Shown here one piece after another: positions 14,304-21,792 of a stretch of DNA of 25,350 nt; the first letter of the stretch is position 1; every line of letters begins with the position of its first letter. The DNA comes from JAIOHN01 sp038258185 (GTDB lineage: Bacteria; Chloroflexota; Anaerolineae; Aggregatilineales; Phototrophicaceae): the NCBI GenBank assembly GCA_038258185.1, contig JBBSQD010000065.1, forward strand, positions 1-25,350, in the 5' to 3' direction. The position numbers and the translations under genes were made by a program. The notes beneath the pieces are model-generated. The model was not told the origin of the DNA. It did no database searches and saw only the letters and a list, made by a program, of their open reading frames with translations.

Positions 14304-15515
14304 TTACTGTGAGGTGCGAATTTCAAATATCCAGGGTCCTTGCCATCTTGAACGCAAACTCAGGTCGATTTCTTCGAATCTTTGCACAAGTAAGTCTGTA
14401 TCATCTTCACTCACTTCATCCGAAAACCTCAGCCCATAACTGCCGTCCTCCTCGGTTGAAGGTATATAGATGATATTTTCTGAAGCGAGTGCCTCAGATA
14501 GTTGTTCCGCAGGAGACATGGTCGTTGAAATCAATTCCAGGATTTCTATTTGCCAGTCACCCGGATCGTTATAGAGGGCATCGGGCAAAATGAATGTGCG
14601 ACAATTAACATCAGTCTCGGATAGCGGTTGTACTGCGGGAATCCCCTGGTAGATAGGGTTTCCGTGATGGCGTATCACCATTACAGCTCGCTCATAATCA
14701 TCGAAAGTAATTCGGTCAGATTGCATACACACCACTATGCGTGTCATTGACGGGGCAATGACGACTTCTTGCACAGTCAGGCTTACCTCATTCGCAGAAA
14801 ATGTTACAGGTTCAGACAACCTGAAGCCAGAATTGAAAGGGATTTCAAAATCAAACGTGAAATTGCCCTCATAGCTTTCACCTTCAATATCAGATTCTAG
14901 GTGATAGGAAACCACGTAGGACAATTCAATCTGTTCGGGATGATCCGCTACTGAGGAAGCATTGAAGCTCTGTTCAACCGAATCCTGAATAACAAATTGT
15001 CGGGGTGGGGTTTCCCTGTCTGTAGGAGACCCGCCCCCGCCAGACACACCACCACTATCCGGTCTTAGGTTGTATACCCCGGCAAACACATGACCTGACC
15101 TATCGCGTAGTTCTCCATTAATCCTGGCCGTATAATTGCGACTAGCGATTAACTTCATGTCATAGTCATATCCGATCACGATACGATTGGCATCGGCATA
15201 GGCGTAGCTTAAGGTAAACCGGATACCCTCACTCATATACTCCAGATCAAGCGGCAGAATGTTTTCCTGCACAGCATCTAATCCCACATCCTGCCCGAAA
15301 CGCATAACCTGTTCCCATGCCAAGGCCACACTGACCGTAAGGGCGATGGCGACCATACTCGCTATTAATCTGAGCTGCCGGGATGCTCCTCGGAAATAAG
15401 GTGTTGGTTGCACCTTAACCTGACGTTCGATCTTATCCCAGATATCGACATCATCTGGAATATGGGAGGCATTAACATCCTTAATTATTTGGGATAGGTT
15501 CTTTTCATCCACCAC
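14304..15515 (-). CDS. Membrane-anchored partner of ECF sigma factor, probable anti-sigma factor
   Basis: 403 residues from GTG 15515, preceded by GAGG six bases upstream. A GTG at 15527 would add four residues. It overlaps the sigma gene by 11 bases, so it is coupled. A short cytoplasmic part (about 1-45, VVDEKNLSQIIKDVN...IWDKIERQVK) is followed by one transmembrane segment (about 48-67, RLIASMVAIALTVSVALAWE). A large outer domain of beta type follows, with a Gly/Ser-rich loop (GGVSGGGGSPTD, about 155-166). The layout is that of membrane anti-sigma factors of the DUF4179 kind, where the short inner part holds the sigma factor. No zinc-binding HxxxCxxC is present. Sigma-holding is inferred from position and topology. 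The outer domain would sense the signal. Confidence 0.65.
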   Translation of the reverse strand: MVDEKNLSQIIKDVNASHIPDDVDIWDKIERQVKVQPTPYFRGASRQLRLIASMVAIALTVSVALAWEQVMRFGQDVGLDAVQENILPLDLEYMSEGIRFTLSYAYADANRIVIGYDYDMKLIASRNYTARINGELRDRSGHVFAGVYNLRPDSGGVSGGGGSPTDRETPPRQFVIQDSVEQSFNASSVADHPEQIELSYVVSYHLESDIEGESYEGNFTFDFEIPFNSGFRLSEPVTFSANEVSLTVQEVVIAPSMTRIVVCMQSDRITFDDYERAVMVIRHHGNPIYQGIPAVQPLSETDVNCRTFILPDALYNDPGDWQIEILELISTTMSPAEQLSEALASENIIYIPSTEEDGSYGLRFSDEVSEDDTDLLVQRFEEIDLSLRSRWQGPWIFEIRTSQ

Positions 15516-16086
15516 GGATATCCTCACTTAAAGCGTAAAGCGACTGCCAGATGTTTTTCAAATTGTTGCGAGCTCGGTATAAACGCCACTTTGCAGTCCC
15601 TAACGGACATTCCAGCATGTCTGCAACGTCCTGCTCGCTGTAGGCTAAAAAGTAACGCAGGGTAAGCAGTGTCCGATCCTCAGGGGAAAGTTTGCCCAAT
15701 GCATCCCAGAGCTGGTGTTTCATCTCTTGTATCTCATACGCTTCTGCCAGAAGAGGTTCTTCAGATGGGACAACATCTTCTATTGTGATCTCACCATCGC
15801 CGATAGTCTGATGCAGCGGAATGTCAGACGACAGCGCTACCGCGCGATACTCCTCATTCACGACGATCTTCATAAGCCAGGGACGCAGGGGGCGATTGAC
15901 ATCGAAGGTTGCGATGCGCTTATACACCCGCAGGAAGACTTCCTGAACCACATCCTCGGCACGCATCGCATCTCGTAAAATCATGTTCGCCGCTCGAATA
16001 GCCTCCACCTGATACAAGCGAACGATGCATTCCAGTCCCTTGATGTCACCCCGTTTGAGTCTGTGTATGGCCTCTTTTTCATCCAT
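15505..16086 (-). CDS. ECF-type RNA polymerase sigma factor
   Basis: 193 residues. Sigma region 2 is at about 18-85 (GLECIVRLYQVEAIRAANMI, DAMRAEDVVQEVFLRVYKRI, RPWLMKIVVNE), with the D-x-V-Q-E-V-F-x-R-V core of ECF sigmas. Region 4 lies at about 128-180 (LSPEDRTLLTLRYFLAYSEQ, DVADMLECPLGTAKWRLYRA), a helix-turn-helix for the -35 box. ATG 16086 has AAGGA six bases upstream. It overlaps the membrane partner downstream, the usual order for ECF sigma/anti-sigma pairs. Its own promoter is probably in the 100 bases upstream, but I could not assign an ECF-type -35 with confidence. Targets may include the nearby envelope proteins, as inference. Confidence 0.92.
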   Translation of the reverse strand: MDEKEAIHRLKRGDIKGLECIVRLYQVEAIRAANMILRDAMRAEDVVQEVFLRVYKRIATFDVNRPLRPWLMKIVVNEEYRAVALSSDIPLHQTIGDGEITIEDVVPSEEPLLAEAYEIQEMKHQLWDALGKLSPEDRTLLTLRYFLAYSEQDVADMLECPLGTAKWRLYRARNNLKNIWQSLYALSEDIRGG

Positions 16087-16131
16087 AAATGGTCCTTGCG
16101 GTAAACCAATTCACTACCTATACCGAGTTGG

Positions 16132-16188
16132 TCAGTAAAAAGTTGGCCGCATTGCATACAGATTGTCATGTTTATTGGGCTGTGGCAT
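16132..16188 (-). CDS. Putative 18-residue upstream ORF of the sigma operon
   Basis: ATG 16188 is preceded by AAAGGAG with a four-base spacer on the minus strand. The ORF encodes MPQPNKHDNLYAMRPTFY and stops at TGA 16132, 45 bases before the sigma start. It could be a leader peptide or chance. The peptide is not recognised. Confidence 0.3.
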   Translation of the reverse strand: MPQPNKHDNLYAMRPTFY

Positions 16189-16199
16189 TTGTCTCCTTT

Positions 16200-16461
16200 C
16201 GTTTTGACTCACTTCCCCCACTCGCACACCGCCGACGCGGCGAGTGTACAACACAAGGGAACCCACCCTCAAGCACCGTCAGGCGGTACGGTCGCTGCCT
16301 AACGGCAGCTAATCCCATTTTGTTGCCAAAACGGGACTACCGAACCACCTGCCTATCCCCTCCGGGGGTTGCTTGACCGTCCCCCCTTTGCGCTGTCCCG
16401 CGTGAGTGAGCGTTGTGCTCAGCGCGCTGGCGTATCCAGCAGCAGCAAAGGGTGTCTCCTC
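16200..16461 (+). promoter_or_regulatory. Hairpin-dense GC-rich leader of the sigma-like gene
   Basis: Several stable hairpins follow each other: CACTCGC (16219-16225)/GCGAGTG (16240-16246), GCTGCC/GGCAGC (16294-16309, loop TAAC), TCCCATTTTG/CAAAACGGGA (16313-16336, one mismatch, loop TTGC), and CCCC/GGGG at 16357-16367. None has a T-run. It may be a structured 5' leader of the gene at 16462. No other gene is supported here. Confidence 0.45.
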
Positions 16462-17352
16462 ATGCACGATTCAACAGCTTGTGACAACAACCGTTTTGGT
16501 ATCCGTCCGTTTCCACGTGTTGCAACCTATCCCACCAGTTGGAACGGTGACATGACCTTCGAGCAAATCTCGGAGGACATTCGTCCACTTGCCGCGAAGA
16601 TGCTGCTGCGTCAGTATCGCGTCTGGCCGCAAGACCTGGATGACTGTCTGCAAAACGGGCTGATGTCCGTCTGGGAGCAGCTTGCCGCTGACCGAGATTT
16701 CCTCACCATGAAGAGCCGGTTTGAAGCGGCGATCATCGTCTGCTATCGCTCGAAATCCACCAGCATCCGCAAACAGAATCTGCGCTACGAATACGTGGAA
16801 GACTTCTGGGCGAAGCAAGACTTCAAGCACCCTGATGAAATGCGGATCGGTGGTCTGGAACGCTTCAGGATCGCGGGCGAGTACTGGGCAACCTGGGCAA
16901 CGCTGACCGACATCCGTATTGACATCGAACGCGCTGTGCTGACGGTCTACGAGCAGGTGAAGGACGATCCTGCTGGATTGCTGGCACTCTACGCTGCAAC
17001 GACATCAGCCACCAGCAAAGACCTGGCGTATGTGGTGCCGGGGAAGGGTGAGGATGCCATCCGCTGGCGGGCGGTGGCGATTCGCAACCAGTTACGCGGA
17101 ATGTTGGGGACGCTCCAGCGCGAACAACCGACCTGGCGTGAGAAGTTCGATGCTGGCGAGGTCGAGCCAGCAATGAAGCTGCTGGAACGGCATCCAGAGC
17201 AGGACATCAAATATGCTGCTATTCGCGGACTGATCGAGGGCAAGAGTTCGCGGCAGGCGGCACAGGCGTTTGGTCACAACGTCAACACGCTGCAATATCA
17301 TCGCCGACGAGCGAACAAGGAACTTGCACAGGTTTACGGCCGCACCGCCTGA
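16462..17352 (+). CDS. Sigma-70-like HTH protein of unknown role
   Basis: 296 residues from ATG 16462. The frame is open back to 16369, but that stretch is hairpin-rich and non-protein-like. AAAGGG lies about ten bases upstream of 16462. The part RPLAAKMLLRQYRVWPQDLD and CLQNGLMSVWEQL (about 36-70) resembles sigma region 2 (core binding), followed by a basic stretch, KSTSIRKQNLRYEY. The C-terminus has a helix-turn-helix, GKSSRQAAQAFGHNVNTLQY, then HRRRANKELAQVYGR (about 258-292), like sigma region 4. The middle part (about 110-250) is long for an ECF sigma. It may be a divergent sigma factor or a regulator from a mobile element. It ends in a strong terminator, so it is a single-gene unit. Codon use looks similar to its neighbours. 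Confidence 0.65.
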   Translation: MHDSTACDNNRFGIRPFPRVATYPTSWNGDMTFEQISEDIRPLAAKMLLRQYRVWPQDLDDCLQNGLMSVWEQLAADRDFLTMKSRFEAAIIVCYRSKSTSIRKQNLRYEYVEDFWAKQDFKHPDEMRIGGLERFRIAGEYWATWATLTDIRIDIERAVLTVYEQVKDDPAGLLALYAATTSATSKDLAYVVPGKGEDAIRWRAVAIRNQLRGMLGTLQREQPTWREKFDAGEVEPAMKLLERHPEQDIKYAAIRGLIEGKSSRQAAQAFGHNVNTLQYHRRRANKELAQVYGRTA

Positions 17353-17370
17353 GGTCAGAAGTTTACATTT

Positions 17371-17408
17371 ATAGGGCTGGTGAATCCTCATCAGCCCTAT
17401 ATTTTTTG
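17371..17408 (+). terminator. Strong Rho-independent terminator
   Basis: ATAGGGCTGGTGA (17371-17383) pairs with TCATCAGCCCTAT (17388-17400) over 13 pairs with one G-U and loop ATCC, followed by ATTTTTTG. It lies 18 bases after the sigma-like gene stop. Confidence 0.9.
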
Positions 17409-17718
17409 CGAGCAGGCATCGCAACAAACCGTAATGAAATTTTGCCCCATTGCTTCGTAAAACTGACAACGCAAAACTGTAGGATTTCAGACATCACATC
17501 ACCCCACTGTGATAACGTGAAATCATGGTAACACAGAGAGGGCTTCGTGTGAGTAAACGCAAAAATGAACCAGAAGCGCAAGACACGGCACAGATGCTCA
17601 AGCGTGTAGGGTAGGATCATCCGCATGGAGTTGAAGCCACCGTTCAATTATCTCGACTCTCTGGCAAAGGGAGGGCAGAACGGTACGCAAGGCAAGGGTT
17701 CACCTGGTGGAACGAAAA
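17409..17718. other. Intergenic region, no gene supported
   Basis: About 310 bases between the two terminators. Short frames exist on both strands, but none has a ribosome site or a protein-like composition. I see no repeat or promoter that I can defend. Confidence 0.5.
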
Positions 17719-17740
17719 GAACCAGCACAAAGGCTGGTTC
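17715..17740 (-). terminator. Terminator of the tRNA-Lys transcript
   Basis: On the minus strand GAACCAGC (17740-17733) pairs perfectly with GCTGGTTC (17726-17719), loop of six, followed by TTTTCG. It lies about 20 bases after the tRNA 3' end. Confidence 0.8.
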
Positions 17741-17758
17741 ATCTCAGATCACACATAA

Positions 17759-17830
17759 TGACCCCGGAAGGATTCGAACCTTCGACACAAGGATTAAAAG
17801 TCCTCTGTTCTGCCACTGAACTACGGGGCC
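17759..17830 (-). tRNA. tRNA-Lys (anticodon UUU)
   Basis: On the minus strand a full cloverleaf folds. The acceptor stem is GGCCCCG/CGGGGTC (one G-U) with discriminator A. The D-arm is GTTC-AGTGGCA-GAAC. The anticodon arm is GAGGA-CTTTTAA-TCCTT with anticodon TTT. The variable loop is GTGTC. The T-arm is GAAGG-TTCGAAT-CCTTC. The CCA end is not encoded. It reads AAA and AAG (wobble) lysine codons. It has its own promoter about 60 bases upstream and a terminator just downstream, so it is a single tRNA unit. Confidence 0.97.
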
Positions 17831-17889
17831 AGTTATGGATTTTTACACAGCCGTTTGTGAGAGAATGTGCAAACTTCCAGACTGTTAAA

Positions 17890-17917
17890 ATTATACACAT
17901 CCTAAATGCTTTTTCAA
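17890..17917 (-). promoter_or_regulatory. Promoter of tRNA-Lys
   Basis: Minus-strand TTGAAA (17917-17912), a 16-base spacer and a perfect TATAAT (17895-17890). The start point would be near 17883, leaving a leader of about 50 bases before the mature tRNA. Confidence 0.8.
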
Positions 17918-18043
17918 CCCACAACCACACAATAATCGAGAACAGTTATCGCTTTTCTAATATGCCATAGTCTGGTTTAAGCAATCCAAGGATGAATAAT
18001 GCTTAATTTAGCGTTGTTGCGATAATCTTTACGCAGCAAATAA

Positions 18044-18141
18044 GCGAGACGTGGTACTGTGGTTAAAGTGAACCGTTGAAAGTTCACAACCTCGCGTAGG
18101 CGCCATCCACCCCGGATGGCGCTTTTTGTACCACGTCTCGC
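18044..18141 (+). ncRNA. Candidate structured small RNA bounded by a perfect 14-bp inverted repeat
   Basis: GCGAGACGTGGTAC (18044-18057) and GTACCACGTCTCGC (18128-18141) are exact reverse complements. Between them lies a hairpin GGTT-AAA-GTGAAC (loop CGTTGAAA) GTTCAC-AACC at 18061-18091. A terminator follows, GCGCCATCC (18100-18108)/GGATGGCGC (18114-18122) with TTTTT. The T-run sets the direction as plus. No ORF fits. The outer repeat would close the whole element into one multi-branched fold. It could be a small RNA gene, a riboswitch-like leader for the ferredoxin gene 85 bases downstream, or a tiny mobile element. I do not recognise it as 4.5S RNA, 6S RNA or tmRNA. A clear promoter was not found. 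Confidence 0.5.
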
Positions 18142-18226
18142 CATGTCCATAGTAACACGAATTTCCGATTTAAGCGCTCAGTGAACTATGGTATGCTAGA
18201 TCACAGCGAAATGGGATTTTGACAAC

Positions 18227-18556
18227 TTGACCTATACCCTTCGTATTATTATTGATGAAGACGAAACAACACTTGAGGTAGAACCGGGCAGCAATCTGCG
18301 CGAGACTTTACTTGGCGCGGGCATATCACCCTACACCGCCTTCACCCGTGTCGCCAACTGTGGCGGATGCGGCTTATGTGCGACCTGTGGTGTATGGATC
18401 GAAGAGGGTGAGACAGCGCCGCAACACTGGCATGATCGCATCGGAAATCGCTTTGGCTATCCGCGTTTATCCTGCCAGATCACAGTTGATAATCCAATGA
18501 CCATTCGCATACTGACCGATAAATGGATTTGGGGCGGGCGAAAATCACATTCGTGA
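18227..18556 (+). CDS. 2Fe-2S ferredoxin
   Basis: 109 residues. A small electron carrier with one [2Fe-2S] cluster. The ligand pattern is C-x5-C-x2-C...C (Cys45, Cys51, Cys54, Cys83) in NCGGCGLCATCGVWIEEG and RLSCQI, on a beta-grasp fold starting TYTLRIIIDEDETTLEVEPG. An extra Cys48 sits inside the cluster loop. The start is TTG 18227. No ATG or GTG occurs in frame after the upstream stop at 18197, and GGGA lies about ten bases before it. A weak promoter, TTTAAG...TATGCT (18170-18198), is possible. A methyltransferase follows after 31 bases. The partner enzyme is unknown. Confidence 0.88.
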   Translation: MTYTLRIIIDEDETTLEVEPGSNLRETLLGAGISPYTAFTRVANCGGCGLCATCGVWIEEGETAPQHWHDRIGNRFGYPRLSCQITVDNPMTIRILTDKWIWGGRKSHS

Positions 18557-18587
18557 CCCGCTCCACTATAAATGAAACTGAGCACAC

Positions 18588-19346
18588 ATGGATAACGGAA
18601 ACCTTAAACCAAACGCCCCTGTCGAACACTATACCCGTGAATACTTCGAAAAATGGAATTATGCGGATCGTGGACTGGGCAAATACAGCATGTACTGGTT
18701 CGCGCGGCGTTATTATGCAGCACTCGTGCGACGGTATGCACCGGCTGGCGAAGGTAAATTGCTGGAATTAGGCTGTGGCCTGGGGCATTTGCTAGGCTTA
18801 CTGCAGGACGATTTTGACTGTGTCGGCATTGACCTGATTGATTACAGTGTCGAACAGACCCGCATCAATGCGCCCAAAGCGCAGGCCTATCAGATGAGCG
18901 CGGATGATCTCTCCTTTTTTGAGGATGACTCGTTCAGCGTGGTGGTGGCTTTGCATCTGGTCGAGCATCTGCCCGACCCGCAGCAGACGATTAAAGAAGT
19001 GCAGCGGATTTTGAAGCCGGGTGGATTATGGCTGTTTGCCACGCCGCAGCCCGATTATACGCTGCGCCGTTTCAAAGATCGCGATAATGACGCCATCGGC
19101 AAAGACAAAACTCATATCAATGTGCATCCCCCGCAGCAGTGGCAGACATGGTGTGAGCAGTCAGGTTTTGTGATGCTGAAGCAATTCGGGGATGGCTTAT
19201 GGGATGTCCCCTATCTGCCGCTGGTGCCTAAAGTGGTGCAGTTTGGCATGTTTGGTTTACCGGCTCTGGCGCAGGTGGTCACCCGCACAACCTTCACCCC
19301 ATTGAGCATGGGCGTGAACCAGATTGGGGTGGCGCGTAAAGTTTAG
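18588..19346 (+). CDS. Class I SAM-dependent methyltransferase (UbiE/COQ5-like fold)
   Basis: 252 residues. Motif I, LLELGCGLGHLLG (about 58-70), binds S-adenosylmethionine. VGIDLIDYSVEQTR (about 79-92) is the acidic loop motif, FSVVVALHLVEHLPDP (about 117-132) motif II, and RILKPGGLWLFATP (about 142-155) motif III. This is the Methyltransf_11 pattern. The tail with hydrophobic stretches (PYLPLVPKVVQFGMFGLPAL) suggests a lipid-like or membrane substrate. It starts 31 bases after the ferredoxin gene and probably shares its transcript. The substrate is unknown. Confidence 0.88.
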   Translation: MDNGNLKPNAPVEHYTREYFEKWNYADRGLGKYSMYWFARRYYAALVRRYAPAGEGKLLELGCGLGHLLGLLQDDFDCVGIDLIDYSVEQTRINAPKAQAYQMSADDLSFFEDDSFSVVVALHLVEHLPDPQQTIKEVQRILKPGGLWLFATPQPDYTLRRFKDRDNDAIGKDKTHINVHPPQQWQTWCEQSGFVMLKQFGDGLWDVPYLPLVPKVVQFGMFGLPALAQVVTRTTFTPLSMGVNQIGVARKV

Positions 19347-19427
19347 TACCATTCGCCCGTAGCCATTGTAGCAAGTTCGTGTTATTGATAGTGATAATAT
19401 TGGGTGGGGGAAGCCTTTGGAGGCACG

Positions 19428-19739
19428 ATGAAACGCTTTATCTGTGTTCTATGCGTGTTTCTGCTTTTTACAACGACCGGCGCTGCGCTCGCGCAGGATG
19501 CCAAAGTTGAAGAAGTCTGGTACTGGGGGATTGACGCCGAACATGCGACGTTGGTCGCCTATAATTTAAGCGGGAAAATTAATATTCTTGAGGTCGATTT
19601 AGATCCGCTTGATCCGCAGGCAACGGTTTTAAGAATAGATTCGGATTCAGCGTGGGCGCTGATTGATGATGATGGTCATCTGGTGGTCTATGAACTGACA
19701 TCCGACTCTGCCAAACGGGTGGCTTCTTTTGGTGAGTAA
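19428..19739 (+). CDS. Small exported protein, unknown
   Basis: 103 residues. ATG 19428 has a strong GGAGG four bases upstream and is preferred over the open frame back to 19404. The signal peptide MKRFICVLCVFLLFTTTGAA is followed by LAQD. The mature part is all-beta in character: EVWYWGIDAEHATLVAYNLS, GKINILEVDLDPLDP, VLRIDSDSAWALIDDDGHLV and VYELTSDSAKRVASFGE. The DDDGHLVVYEL piece looks like a propeller blade, so this may be the start of a once larger propeller protein or a small stand-alone beta domain. I do not recognise a family. Confidence 0.65.
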   Translation: MKRFICVLCVFLLFTTTGAALAQDAKVEEVWYWGIDAEHATLVAYNLSGKINILEVDLDPLDPQATVLRIDSDSAWALIDDDGHLVVYELTSDSAKRVASFGE

Positions 19740-19812
19740 TCGCCGCAAAAATTTATAAGTCCAATCCATTGGATGAACCATTTTATTTTTGATAAGCCGT
19801 TACAATGTTTTT

Positions 19813-19849
19813 ATGGCGTAAGGTGATTGTTGCCTTGCGCTATTTTTCT
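19813..19849 (+). terminator. Terminator between the small exported protein and the MFS gene
   Basis: ATGGCGTAAGG (19813-19823) pairs with CCTTGCGCTAT (19833-19843) over 11 pairs with two G-U, followed by TTTTCT. A TACAAT box at 19801-19806 just before the stem leaves open that this is an attenuator in the MFS gene leader. Confidence 0.7.
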
Positions 19850-19863
19850 GCCTCCCGATAACT

Positions 19864-21174
19864 ATGGAATTCACTATGCTGACCACCACCAAACTTCCTC
19901 GCGCGTCGATCGTCAACCGTTCACCTGTGTATTATGGCTGGGTGGTGTGGGCAGTTGCGACGCTGGGGACAATCGCCACCGCACCCGGCCAGAGCTTTAC
20001 CGTATCGCTGTTTATTGACCACTTCATCACCGACTTCAACCTCGACCGTACGACGGTCTCCGGTTTATACAGTCTGGGGACATTTATTGCCGCGCTGGGG
20101 TTAACCTGGGTCGGGCGCAAAATTGATCGTTATGGCAATCGTTCCAGCGCGATGGTGATCGGCATCTTATTTACGGCAGTGCTGCTGGCTTGGACTTTTG
20201 TGGCGGGGCCAATCGGCTTGCTGCTGGGCTTTATTGCTATTCGCGGACTGGGACAGGGTTCGCTTTCATTGGTCAGCAGCACCGTTGTCGCTCAATGGTT
20301 TCGGACTAAGCGCGGCTTTGTCATGAGCCTGACCGTCATCGCTTTCTCGCTATTTCAGCGTTTTTACGTCCCGTGGTTACAGGTCATGCTGGAGCAGTAT
20401 GACTGGCGTCAGGTCTGGATTGTGCTGGGGATTGGCGTGGCGGTGACGGTGCTGCCTCTAACATGGCTGTTGATGCGCGACCGTCCCGAAGACTTTGGCC
20501 TGCTGCCGGATGGCCTGCAAAAGCCAGCCGAACCCACCGATGATACACCGGTAGAAGTCGTGGCCGACTTTGAAGATAACTGGACACTAAGTGAAGCCAT
20601 ACGTACCCCGATTTTCTGGATTTTCATCGGCGCGCGGCTGCTGCCCCCCGCCTGGACAACCGGACTGGTGCTGCATCAGATTTCGATTTTTGGCCGTCTG
20701 GGTTATGAGCCGCACATTGTGGCCGAAGTCTATGGCAGCATGGCGGTGCTGGCCGCTTTTACCTCACTGGGGGCAGGCTTCGTGATTGACCGCTTGAATC
20801 CCGCTCGCTTCATGGCTTTCCAGCAGGCAGGCTTAATCCTGACCATGTATATGGCGATGGTCATGACTGAATCCTGGATGCTGATGGTCTATGCTCTGGG
20901 CATGGCGATTGTCATGGGTAGCGGCGGCGTGTTTGATGGCGCGGTGTGGGTCAATCTGTTTGGACGCCAGCATCAGGGCGCGATTCGCGGTTTTGTCACT
21001 ACCGGTCTGGTGATCGGCAGCGCCATTGGCCCGATTCTCTTCGGTTTGAGTTATGATGTACTTGGGGGTTACGAACCAGTGCTGTGGTTAGGGATCGGAC
21101 TGAGTCTGATTTCAATCGTTGCCAGCTTTTTCGCTCGTAAGCCTCAACACAGCCCGCTGCCAGTAGAAAGTTAG
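19864..21174 (+). CDS. Major facilitator superfamily transporter
   Basis: 436 residues. About 12 transmembrane helices with a central hydrophilic loop (about 195-235, RDRPEDFGLLPDGLQKPAEP). The MFS motif A between helices 2 and 3 is seen as WVGRKIDRYGNRSS (about 80-93), and a weaker copy in the second half as GAGFVIDRLNPARF. The opening VYYGWVVWAVATLGTIATAP and GQSFTVSLFIDHF resemble the oxalate:formate/monocarboxylate (OFA/MCP-like) group. The start may be ATG 19864 or ATG 19876; neither has a clear ribosome site. A methyltransferase gene begins six bases after its stop. The substrate cannot be told from sequence. Confidence 0.92.
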   Translation: MEFTMLTTTKLPRASIVNRSPVYYGWVVWAVATLGTIATAPGQSFTVSLFIDHFITDFNLDRTTVSGLYSLGTFIAALGLTWVGRKIDRYGNRSSAMVIGILFTAVLLAWTFVAGPIGLLLGFIAIRGLGQGSLSLVSSTVVAQWFRTKRGFVMSLTVIAFSLFQRFYVPWLQVMLEQYDWRQVWIVLGIGVAVTVLPLTWLLMRDRPEDFGLLPDGLQKPAEPTDDTPVEVVADFEDNWTLSEAIRTPIFWIFIGARLLPPAWTTGLVLHQISIFGRLGYEPHIVAEVYGSMAVLAAFTSLGAGFVIDRLNPARFMAFQQAGLILTMYMAMVMTESWMLMVYALGMAIVMGSGGVFDGAVWVNLFGRQHQGAIRGFVTTGLVIGSAIGPILFGLSYDVLGGYEPVLWLGIGLSLISIVASFFARKPQHSPLPVES

Positions 21175-21180
21175 CGACTC

Positions 21181-21792
21181 ATGGACGATGACCATTTTCT
21201 GCGCGAGACGATTAAGACCTATGACACAGTCGCACCACAGTACGTGGAGCGTCACAAACACACCGGTTGGTGGGACAAGCTCAACCCCAATATCAACCGC
21301 CTGCAAAAATATCTGGCTTCCGGCTCCAGCGTATTGGATTTAGGCTGCGGGCCGGGGGTGGACAGCTTCAAATTGCGGGCTGCCGGTTATCGTGTGACCG
21401 GTGCTGATTTATCGTGGGGCATGCTCTGTCAGGCAAAGTTATATGCCGGTAACAGCCTGTTTCAGGTCGATATGCGTGATCTGGCGGTAGCGCGTCAATC
21501 CTTCGACGCGGTGTGGATGCAGGCTTCAATGCTGCATTTAACCCGGCAGGATGCGCCCAAAGCCCTGGCTGAAATCCAGCGTGTGCTGCGTGCCAACGGA
21601 TTGGTATGCCTCAGCGTAAAACAAGGCGATGGTGAAGGCTATCAGCATAACCTAGGGGAGCGCTATTTCACCTATTATCAGCCGGACGAGATCCAGACTT
21701 TGGTTGAACAGGCTGGATTCACAGTGCTTGAGCGCTGGCAGGATCAATACCCGGAAACCGTCTGGATTGCCTTAATCGCACGCAGGATTTAA
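21181..21792 (+). CDS. Class I SAM-dependent methyltransferase
   Basis: 203 residues. Motif I is VLDLGCGPGVDSFKL (about 51-65), the acidic loop is VTGADLSWGMLCQAK, motif II is FDAVWMQASMLHL (about 103-115), and motif III is IQRVLRANGLVCLSVKQGDG. This is the Methyltransf_11/25 pattern. It starts six bases after the MFS transporter and is surely co-transcribed, so the transporter may export or import the substrate or product. Its end overlaps the convergent azlD gene by four bases. It is not closely alike to the methyltransferase at 18588 (different spacing and N-terminus). Confidence 0.9.
   Translation: MDDDHFLRETIKTYDTVAPQYVERHKHTGWWDKLNPNINRLQKYLASGSSVLDLGCGPGVDSFKLRAAGYRVTGADLSWGMLCQAKLYAGNSLFQVDMRDLAVARQSFDAVWMQASMLHLTRQDAPKALAEIQRVLRANGLVCLSVKQGDGEGYQHNLGERYFTYYQPDEIQTLVEQAGFTVLERWQDQYPETVWIALIARRI

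Noticed and set aside
16369..17352. Longer version of the sigma-like protein from ATG 16369
   Set aside because: The extra 31 residues lie in the hairpin-dense leader and show no sigma similarity. 16462 has a purine-rich site upstream.
17369..17647. 92-residue minus-strand frame
   Set aside because: It runs through a strong terminator hairpin, has no ribosome site and no recognisable pattern.
17625..17819. 64-residue plus-strand frame
   Set aside because: It overlaps the tRNA-Lys gene and its terminator on the other strand.
17759..17830. tRNA-Lys as attachment site of an integrated element
   Set aside because: I found no second copy of the tRNA 3' end and no integrase in the window.
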